Assembly (NCBI RefSeq): GCF_030269325.1
Contig: NZ_BSTD01000002.1
Coordinates: 682,001-746,000 of the forward strand
Direction: 5' to 3'
DNA: 64,000 nucleotides
DNA from: Amycolatopsis sp. NBRC 101858
GTDB lineage: Bacteria; Actinomycetota; Actinomycetes; Mycobacteriales; Pseudonocardiaceae
The notes beneath the pieces were generated by a model. The model was given only the letters and a program-made list of their open reading frames with translations. It was not told the DNA's origin and did not search any database. Position numbers and translations under genes: made by a program. Position 1 is the first letter of the stretch. Each line of letters starts with the position of its first letter. Positions 49,675-55,938 of this stretch are shown one piece after another.

Positions 49675-49717
49675 CGGTGGCCCCTTCCACGGCGTGCGAG
49701 CCGGTGCGGGGATAACT

Positions 49718-49744
49718 TTTACATCGTTGGTACAACGTTGTAAA
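49718..49744. promoter_or_regulatory. LacI-type operator before the glutaminase-domain gene
   Basis: TTTACATCGTTG-GTA-CAACGTTGTAAA forms 12-base arms with one mismatch. Inside it TACAACGTTGTA (49731-49742) is a perfect dyad centred on CG, as LacI-family proteins prefer. It lies about 45-70 bases upstream of the start codon. Confidence 0.6.
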
Positions 49745-49931
49745 TCCGCCGTTGGTCGGTGTGGTGATTCTTTTGCGGACCAGTGGAGGCGCAGGTCCGG
49801 TGCGGATTTCGGGTGGCGCGGGCCGGGCGGCACGGCGGTGGGCGGCGCGGGCCGGGCGGTGCGGCGCATGTGTTCCGCGCGGCCGAGCGGTGCGGTGCGA
49901 GTGCGGTGCGACGATCCGGCGCGCGGCGGCA

Positions 49932-49991
49932 GCGGCGCGCGCGGCGGCGTCGCGGCGCGCGCGGCGGCGTCGCGGCGCGTGCGGCGGCTGC
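49932..49991. repeat. Tandem 20-bp GC-rich repeat, about three copies
   Basis: GCGGCGCGCGCGGCGGCGTC starts at 49932 and 49952 with identical sequence, and a third copy with two or three changes starts at 49972. All G/C apart from one T, it is unlikely to be coding. Confidence 0.85.
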
Positions 49992-50047
49992 TCGCGGTGA
50001 CTCGGCTCGCGTGACGCGGCGGTACGGCCCCGCTCGGCTCGACTCGG

Positions 50048-50097
50048 CCCAGCCCAGCCCAGCCCAGCCCAGCCCAGCCCAGCCCAGCCCAGCCCAG
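50048..50097. repeat. Microsatellite: ten perfect CCCAG repeats
   Basis: Ten uninterrupted copies of the pentamer CCCAG fill 50 bases of the intergenic region, about 280 bases upstream of the amidohydrolase gene. Such tracts are prone to slippage, so the copy number may vary between strains. Confidence 0.95.
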
Positions 50098-50374
50098 GCA
50101 AGTCTCCGCCCCGCAGTGCCGCCGGGGGCGAGCCAAGTCGTGCGGTGCGGGCAACCCGAGCCCCGCGCACAGCAGGCCAGGACCTGCGCGTCTCCGCGGC
50201 CAAGATCCTTCCGCACGAACGCGGATTGCTACCTCCGGCCGCGAACCGCATCGCCCAGCCGGCGCAGGGAGATCACCGCCGGTGGTCGCAGCGTTCGGGG
50301 CGGTCGAGTCGGCGTAGGCCGAAACGTCCGCGGCTCGGCCGACACCCGCCCTTCCATACGGGAAGATCGAGGAC

Positions 50375-51973
50375 ATGCACGCCGACCTCGTCTTCACCCG
50401 CGGCCCCGTGCTCACCCCCGGCGGACGGGCCGGGTTCGCGGCCGTCCGCGGTGATCGGATCGTCGCCGTCGGCGATGATCCGGGACCGCTGATCGGCCCG
50501 CGCACCGACGTCGTCGACCTTTGCGGCCGGCTGCTCGTGCCCGGCTTCCAGGACGCGCACGTGCACGCTGTCGGCGGCGGCGTCGAACTCGGCCGCTGCG
50601 ACCTCACCGGCGCCGGCACCGTCGTGAGCTGCCTCGACGCCGTCGCCGCGTACGCCAGGGCGAACCCGCGGCTCGAGTGGCTCATCGGCAGCGGCTGGTC
50701 CCTCGACACCTTCGCGGGCGGTCTCCCCCACCGCCGGCTGCTCGACGCCGTCGTCCCGGAAAGACCGGTCGTTCTGGTCAACCGCGACCACCACGGCGCC
50801 TGGCTGAACAGCGCCGCGCTTGCCCGCGCCGGGATCACCGCCGACTCGCCCGACCCGCCCGACGGCCGCATCGAACGCGACGCCGACGGCGCCACCGGCG
50901 TCCTGCAGGAAGGCGCGATGGACCTCGTCACGCGGCTGCTGCCGCCGGTCACCGAGACCGACGGGCTCGCCGGGCTGCTGCGGGCGCAACGGCTGCTGCA
51001 CTCGCTCGGCGTCACCGCCTGGCAGGACCCGCTGCTCGGCGACTACGGCGGCATGCCCGACCCGTCCCGCGCGTACGCCACCGCGTCCGAACGCGGCCTG
51101 CTGACGGCCCGGGTCACGGGCGCGCTCTGGTGGGACCGCACCCGCGGCGCTGACCAGCTCCCCGACCTGCTCGCGCGCCGGGACTCGTTGCGCGACAGCG
51201 GTTTCCGCGCCGGCACCGTCAAGATCATGCTCGACGGCATCGCCGAGAACCACACGGCGGCGCTGCTCGGCCCCTACCGGCGCACCGGCCACAGTGGACT
51301 GGGCTTCGTCGACCCGGTGGCACTGCGTGACCACGTCACGCTCCTGGACGCAAACGGCTTCCAGGTGCACTTCCACGCCGTCGGCGACCGCGCGGTGCGG
51401 GACGCGCTCGACGCCGTCGAAGCCGCCCGCGCCGCCAACGGCGTGACCGGGAACCGGCACCACCTCGCGCACGTGCAGGTGGTGCACCCCGACGACGTCC
51501 CGCGGTTCGGGCGGCTCGACGCGACCGCGACGATCCAGCCGCTGTGGGCCGTGCACGAACCCGACATGGACGAGCTGACCATCCCCTTCCTCGATGACGA
51601 ACGGACTTCGTGGCAGTACCCGTTCGGTGCCCTGCTGCGGTCCGGGGCCACCCTGGCCGCCGGGAGCGACTGGCCGGTGAGCAGCCCCGACCCGCTGCAG
51701 GGCATCCACGCGGCGGTGAACCGGATCCCGTACGGCGAGGACGTGCCCGCGTTCCTGCCCGGGCAGCGGATCGACCTGGCCGCGGCGATCGCCGCGTACA
51801 CGGCGGGCTCGGCCTACGTCAACCACCTCGACGACACGGGCGCGATCCGGCCCGGCCACCGCGCCGACCTCGTGGTGCTCGACCGCGACCCCTTCGCGGG
51901 CCCCGACCGCGAGATCGGGGCCACGAAGGTCGCGATGACGTTCACCGGGGGCCGGTGCGTCCACGAGCCATGA
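50375..51973 (+). CDS. YtcJ-like amidohydrolase
   Basis: The 532-residue metal-dependent hydrolase has a composite beta domain, then the HxH motif in PGFQDAHVHAVGGG, a Lys in GTVKIMLDGI (possible metal bridge), FHAVGDRAV and HHLAHVQVVHPDD for further His ligands, and the Asp of LAAGSDWPVSSPDP. This is the amidohydrolase_3/YtcJ group, which acts on N-substituted amides or related compounds; the substrate is unknown. ATG 50375. The 3' end overlaps the convergent DUF1883 gene by 32 bases. Confidence 0.88.
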   Translation: MHADLVFTRGPVLTPGGRAGFAAVRGDRIVAVGDDPGPLIGPRTDVVDLCGRLLVPGFQDAHVHAVGGGVELGRCDLTGAGTVVSCLDAVAAYARANPRLEWLIGSGWSLDTFAGGLPHRRLLDAVVPERPVVLVNRDHHGAWLNSAALARAGITADSPDPPDGRIERDADGATGVLQEGAMDLVTRLLPPVTETDGLAGLLRAQRLLHSLGVTAWQDPLLGDYGGMPDPSRAYATASERGLLTARVTGALWWDRTRGADQLPDLLARRDSLRDSGFRAGTVKIMLDGIAENHTAALLGPYRRTGHSGLGFVDPVALRDHVTLLDANGFQVHFHAVGDRAVRDALDAVEAARAANGVTGNRHHLAHVQVVHPDDVPRFGRLDATATIQPLWAVHEPDMDELTIPFLDDERTSWQYPFGALLRSGATLAAGSDWPVSSPDPLQGIHAAVNRIPYGEDVPAFLPGQRIDLAAAIAAYTAGSAYVNHLDDTGAIRPGHRADLVVLDRDPFAGPDREIGATKVAMTFTGGRCVHEP

Positions 51974-52247
51974 CGGCCGGCTCCGGTTCGACACTCACCC
52001 GCGGGCGCAGGGGCAGGTTGTCCAGCCCCTCGACGTCGAGCACCAGGAACCAGTGCGCGTTGGCCGGGATGTGGATCTTGAACATCGGTGCGGTGGCCAC
52101 CCCGCCGTGCATCCGGTAGTACTGCCGGCGCTGGTAGGCCCGCAGGTTGACCTCCGTCAGGAGCCTGACGTTGGCCATCGCCTCCAGCCGGATGGTGACC
52201 ACCGCGTCTCTTCGCAGCTTGCCGAGATCGAACACGTTCGCTTCCAT
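51942..52247 (-). CDS. DUF1883-domain protein
   Basis: The 101-residue protein begins MEANVFDLGKLRRDAVVTIRLEAMANVRLLTEVNLRAYQRRQYYRMHGG and continues with PMFKIHIPANAHWFLVLDVEG, the pattern of DUF1883. This small beta-rich domain is often fused to TIR domains or found alone; its function is unknown. ATG 52247 is chosen over an in-frame GTG-like start upstream. The long tail overlap with the amidohydrolase is unusual but in a different frame and strand. Confidence 0.8.
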   Translation of the reverse strand: MEANVFDLGKLRRDAVVTIRLEAMANVRLLTEVNLRAYQRRQYYRMHGGVATAPMFKIHIPANAHWFLVLDVEGLDNLPLRPRVSVEPEPAVMARGRTGPR

Positions 52248-52341
52248 TGCGCCCCTCATTCACGTGTGGATGGTGCTTCTGGCGGTCGCGGGCAGCGCGG
52301 ATCGCGCCGCGGAACGCGACGGGCGGAGAGTCGGGGTGGGA

Positions 52342-53394
52342 TCAGCCGGGGCTGGTGCCCGGTTCGCAGGCCCGCCAAAGCGGGACGAAGTCCCCGTCCG
52401 GCGGCGTGAACGCGTGGGTGGCGCGCGGACCGTGGTCGGGGGTGAGGAAGGCCGGCGGGATGGTGGGGGCGGGCCCGCAGGCGGCATCGTCCGGAGCGGG
52501 CGACCGCGGCGCCGGGGCGTTCCCCGGGGTGCGAGCCGGTTGCGCCGGAGCGGCTGAACGGTGCGCTTGGCGCGGCATCGCGGCGACGGGGCCGGTCATG
52601 GGGCTCGGCCGGTCGTAGGCCCGGTCCGGCGCGGACAGCCGGGCGGCAGCTCGGGGTGCTGCGGTGAGGACGGTTTCCTGCTGCGGCGGCACGGCTTTCG
52701 CTTGGCGCGCAGGCAGGGTCGGCGACTTGGCGGAGGGAGCCGGGGTGGAGGGCTCGGGGCTTGCGTTCCCCGGCGGGACGATCGGCTCGGCCCCGGGGGT
52801 CAGGGTGTCGCCGATGGGCTTGGTGACCGGGGAGAGGACACCGGCTGCGGCACCGACGGAGTCGGCCACGGGTGCGACGGTGTGCACGACGGGCCGAATG
52901 ACCGGAGTGGCAGCCTTGACGATCTGCGAAACCGGCTCGACCAGCGGCGCGGCCGCGCGCACAACCTGCGAGACCGGCTCGATCACGGGGGCAGCCGCCC
53001 GCACGACGGGCTCAACGACCGGAACCGCAGCACGCACAACCTGCGACACGGGCTCAATCACCGGCGCCGCAGCCCGCACAACCTGCGACACGGGCTCAAC
53101 CACCGGCGCCGCAGCACGCACTACCTGCGACACGGGCTCGACCACGGGCACAGCCGCCCGCACTACCTGCGAAACCGGCTCGACCTTCGGCGTCTGAACC
53201 GCCCCACCCGGTGGCTGCGTTCCTCCGAAAACTCCAGCCACCACCTCGCCGACCGGGTTCACCTCTCGCGTGGCCGCCTGGGCGTGGCCCGACAGCAACC
53301 ACGACACCAGCCAGAACCCGGCCACTGCTCCGGCCAGCACCAGCAAGCGCCGGGTGGTGGTCTTCGCGTCACCCTTATCGCGAGCCCTGGCCAC
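52342..53394 (-). CDS. Membrane-anchored or secreted protein of 14-residue repeats
   Basis: The 350-residue protein has a basic N terminus, one hydrophobic segment (RLLVLAGAVAGFWLVSWLLSGHAQA, signal or anchor) and seven near-identical 14-residue units, VEPVSQVVRAAAPV, at about 71-165, one of them shortened to 11. A Pro/Ala-rich linker and a short C-terminal part with two cysteines (DDAACGPAP, WRACEPG) follow. The repeat could make an extended wall-spanning stalk. GTG 53394 has GGAGG ten bases upstream. I recognise no family, though such repeat proteins occur in Amycolatopsis relatives. Confidence 0.72.
   Translation of the reverse strand: MARARDKGDAKTTTRRLLVLAGAVAGFWLVSWLLSGHAQAATREVNPVGEVVAGVFGGTQPPGGAVQTPKVEPVSQVVRAAVPVVEPVSQVVRAAAPVVEPVSQVVRAAAPVIEPVSQVVRAAVPVVEPVVRAAAPVIEPVSQVVRAAAPLVEPVSQIVKAATPVIRPVVHTVAPVADSVGAAAGVLSPVTKPIGDTLTPGAEPIVPPGNASPEPSTPAPSAKSPTLPARQAKAVPPQQETVLTAAPRAAARLSAPDRAYDRPSPMTGPVAAMPRQAHRSAAPAQPARTPGNAPAPRSPAPDDAACGPAPTIPPAFLTPDHGPRATHAFTPPDGDFVPLWRACEPGTSPG
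52900..53184 (-). repeat. Coding repeat array: 42-bp units in the stalk protein gene
   Basis: Seven tandem units of 42 bp (one of 33 bp) encode the VEPVSQVVRAAAPV repeats. The units are very similar at the DNA level, suggesting recent expansion by unequal recombination. Confidence 0.85.
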
Positions 53395-53579
53395 GGTCGG
53401 CGAACCTCCAGAATGCGGGATGCAGATCTGGGACGTACCCTCCAACGCCCGTCCCCACACGCTCGCTACGCGCCGCCTGTTGCTACCACTCGACCGGCCT
53501 AGTTCTTTCGTGCCGGCCGGCCTGGGTCACGCCGCCAGGTGGCCGAGGCCGGTAGCCCAGTCGCGGGCCGGCCCCCGAA

Positions 53580-54068
53580 TCACGCTTCGTGAGAGCGTCG
53601 CCGGGACGACAACGTCCCCAGTGCCAGGACGCCGTGCTGGAGGCCCTCGCGGAACGTCGCACGCTGGCCGGGGCTCAGGTCGGCCAGCAGCGCTTCCTCC
53701 ACCTCCGCCACCGCCGGGGCGCAGTCGGCCAGCAGCCGGTGGCCGGTCTCGGTCAGGCCGGCCAGGAGCACCCGCCGGTTGTCCGGCTTGGGCGTGCGCG
53801 CGATCAGGCCGCGCTTCTCCAGCGCCAGCACCATCTCGTGCATCGTCTGCGGACGCAGGAACGACCGCCGCGCCAGCTGCGCCGACGACAGCGCCCCGCT
53901 GGCTTCCAGCACCGTCAGCGCCGTGTACTGCAGCGTCGTGAGCCCGAGCGGCCGCAGCGCGTCGTCGAGCAGCGCCCTGATCACCAGCTCGAGCCGTTTG
54001 ACCAGGTAGAGGGTCAACGGCGGGCTAGCGGGCTGCTGCTCCGCGGAGGTGCTCACGCCGCTCATCAT
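53580..54068 (-). CDS. MarR-family regulator
   Basis: The 162-residue winged-helix regulator shows LGLTTLQYTALTVLEASGALSSAQLARRSFLRPQTMHEMVLALEKRGLIARTPKPDNRRVLLAGLTETG, with the DNRR wing typical of MarR. ATG 54068 (or the ATG next to it) faces the acyl-CoA-ligase-like gene across 28 bases, so it very probably controls that gene and itself. The inducer may be an aromatic acid, by analogy with other MarR/PaaK-type pairs. Confidence 0.87.
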   Translation of the reverse strand: MMSGVSTSAEQQPASPPLTLYLVKRLELVIRALLDDALRPLGLTTLQYTALTVLEASGALSSAQLARRSFLRPQTMHEMVLALEKRGLIARTPKPDNRRVLLAGLTETGHRLLADCAPAVAEVEEALLADLSPGQRATFREGLQHGVLALGTLSSRRRSHEA

Positions 54069-54084
54069 GACACGCGCCCGCGAC

Positions 54085-54090
54085 TATGCT
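54085..54090 (+). promoter_or_regulatory. -10 box of a leaderless promoter
   Basis: TATGCT, fitting TAnnnT, ends six bases before ATG 54097 in a divergent gap of only 28 bases. With no Shine-Dalgarno sequence present, a leaderless transcript is the simplest reading. Confidence 0.45.
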
Positions 54091-54096
54091 CCGATC

Positions 54097-55533
54097 ATGG
54101 ACCTCGGTCGGCAGACCCGCGTGCGGCAGGCGTTCGACACCTTCTTCGGCCCACCCGAGGCTCCTTCCGAAACCCACGTCCTCGACCTCTTCCGCCGCAC
54201 CGCGGAAACCGTCCCCGCCTACCGGAAGTTCCTGCGGGAGCACGGGATCGACGCGGGAACCGTCACCACCATGGCGGACTTCCGGAAGCTGCCGCTGCTC
54301 GACAAGGCCGGCTACCACCGGAAGTACCCCCTGCCCGAGCTGTGCCGCGGCGGCACGTTCGACGAGCTCGACATGATCGCCGTGTCGTCCGGGTCCAGCG
54401 GCCGGCCGACGATCTGGCCCCGCGCGCTCGAAGACGAACTGCACGTCGCGCGCCGGTTCGAAACCGTCCTCGTGGACGCCTTCGAGGCCGATCGGCGCCG
54501 GACCCTCGCCGTCGTCTGCTTCCCGCTCGGCACCTGGGTGGGCGGCCTGTTCACCACGGCGTGCGTGCGCCACCTCGCCGCCAAGGGCTGCCCGATCACC
54601 GTCGTGGCACCGGGCAACAACAAGGCCGAGATCCTGCGCGTGCTCCCCGAGCTCGCGCCGCACTTCGACCAGGTCGTGCTGCTGGGCTACCCGCCGTTCG
54701 TCAAGGACGTCATCGACACCGGAGGCGTCGACTGGCCCGCGTACGCGATCAAGCTCGTGCTGGCGGGCGAAGTCTTCAGCGAGCAGTGGCGCGAGCTCGT
54801 GGCCCGGCGCGCCGGGATCGCCGACCCGGCCCGGGCCATCGCGTCGCTGTACGGCACGGCCGACGCCGGCGTCCTCGGCACCGAAACCCCGTTGTCGGCG
54901 CGCATCCGCCGGTTCTTCGCCGACCACCCGGACCTGGCCCGCGAGGTCTTCGGCGACGCACGCCTCCCGACGCTCGTGCAGTACGACCCCGCGAGCCGCT
55001 TCTTCGAGGAGCACGAAGGCACGCTCGTCTTCACCGGCGACGGCGGGATCCCGCTGATCCGCTACCACATCGCCGACGACGGCGGGCTCCTGCCGCACGC
55101 GGAGCTGCTGGACTTCTGCGCCCGCCACGGCTTCACGCCACCGCCCGGGCCGGAGCTGCCGTTCGTGTACGTGTTCGGCCGGTCGCTGTTCACGGTGTCG
55201 TTCTTCGGCGCGAACGTCTACCCGGAGAACGTCACCGTCGGCCTGGAGCAGCCCGGCATCAGCGACACGGTGACGGGCAAGTTCGTCATCGAGTCGGTGG
55301 AGGACGCCGACCGCGACCGCCGGCTGCGGATCACGGTCGAGACGGCACCGGGCGCGACCGCCGACGCCGCCCGCATCGCGGAAGCCGTCCGCGCCCAGCT
55401 GAACCGGCTCAACAGCGAGTTCGCGCACTACGTGCCGGCCGAGCGGCAGCTGCCGGACGTCGTCCTGCGCCCGGCGGGCGATCCCGAGTACTTCCCGGTC
55501 GGGGTGAAGCACCGCTACACGCGGCAGTCCTAG
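54097..55533 (+). CDS. Phenylacetate-CoA ligase-like adenylating enzyme
   Basis: The 478-residue ANL-superfamily enzyme has the PaaK-type opening (TAETVPAYRKFLREHGID..., FRKLPLLDKAGYHRKYP), the ATP loop SSGSSGRP at 97-104, ASLYGTADAGVLGTE for adenylate binding and a C-terminal part with a late Lys-containing segment. It should activate a carboxylic acid to an acyl-AMP/CoA; identity as phenylacetate ligase is not shown, and no paa genes are nearby. The C-terminal region differs from PaaK, so a carrier-protein or non-CoA acceptor is possible. It is divergent from marR. Confidence 0.8.
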   Translation: MDLGRQTRVRQAFDTFFGPPEAPSETHVLDLFRRTAETVPAYRKFLREHGIDAGTVTTMADFRKLPLLDKAGYHRKYPLPELCRGGTFDELDMIAVSSGSSGRPTIWPRALEDELHVARRFETVLVDAFEADRRRTLAVVCFPLGTWVGGLFTTACVRHLAAKGCPITVVAPGNNKAEILRVLPELAPHFDQVVLLGYPPFVKDVIDTGGVDWPAYAIKLVLAGEVFSEQWRELVARRAGIADPARAIASLYGTADAGVLGTETPLSARIRRFFADHPDLAREVFGDARLPTLVQYDPASRFFEEHEGTLVFTGDGGIPLIRYHIADDGGLLPHAELLDFCARHGFTPPPGPELPFVYVFGRSLFTVSFFGANVYPENVTVGLEQPGISDTVTGKFVIESVEDADRDRRLRITVETAPGATADAARIAEAVRAQLNRLNSEFAHYVPAERQLPDVVLRPAGDPEYFPVGVKHRYTRQS

Positions 55534-55928
55534 GCTTCGGCGACCCGCGCGGTCGGGTCCGCCGCACCCGGGTCGCGCACGCGGTCGGTGACCAGGAAGC
55601 CCGCCAGCTCCGGCCCGGTTTCCTCGGTGAGCAGGAAGGTCCCGCCGCGGGCATCGGGGTCCCAGCCGAGCGCCAGTGCGTGCTCGACGAGCCGCCGGAC
55701 GTCGCCGGACGCCGGGTAGGAGCCGTCGGTCGCCGCCGGCGTCCACCCGACGCTCGTCGCTGTCGAGAGCAGGTCGGCCTCCAGCGCGCGCCCGTTCTTG
55801 CCCGCGCCCCAGACACGCACGCGGACGCAGCGGTGGACGTCGACGCCGTCGCCGCGCACCGAGCCGATCGTCGCCCGCCACGTGTAGTCACGGTCACCGC
55901 TGTGCAGGTGACGCAGCCTCGTTCGCAC
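55530..55928 (-). CDS. Uncharacterised small protein
   Basis: The 132-residue soluble protein has a beta-rich N-terminal half (TRLRHLHSGDRDYTWRATIGSVRGDGVDVHRCVRVRVWGAGKNGRALEADL) and a helical C-terminal half (GDVRRLVEHALALGWDPDARGG...). No family is recognised. It lies ten bases after the large TPR membrane protein on the same strand, so the two are probably one transcript. It overlaps the convergent ligase gene by 4 bases. Confidence 0.65.
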   Translation of the reverse strand: MRTRLRHLHSGDRDYTWRATIGSVRGDGVDVHRCVRVRVWGAGKNGRALEADLLSTATSVGWTPAATDGSYPASGDVRRLVEHALALGWDPDARGGTFLLTEETGPELAGFLVTDRVRDPGAADPTARVAEA

Positions 55929-55938
55929 GGAAGCCAGC

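Larger units (their letters stand above)
49675..50374. other. 700-bp non-coding region with low-complexity repeats
   Basis: The left end holds the operator and presumably promoter of the leftward gene. The middle is extremely GC-rich, with tandem 20-mers and a CCCAG microsatellite. The right end leads into the amidohydrolase gene. Open frames in it are Arg/Ala-rich shadows of the low-complexity sequence, with no ribosome site; I see no gene. Confidence 0.7.

Noticed and set aside
50048..50097. CRISPR array
   Set aside because: The CCCAG tract is a simple microsatellite with no spacers. No other array-like repeats are in the window.
46976..50251. A 1091-codon minus-strand frame across the polyamine and glutaminase genes
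   Set aside because: Arg/Pro/Ala-rich translation overlapping two well-supported genes in another frame.
49745..50374. Possible genes in the GC-rich intergenic stretch
   Set aside because: Frames here are products of low-complexity repeats, without ribosome sites or recognisable domains.
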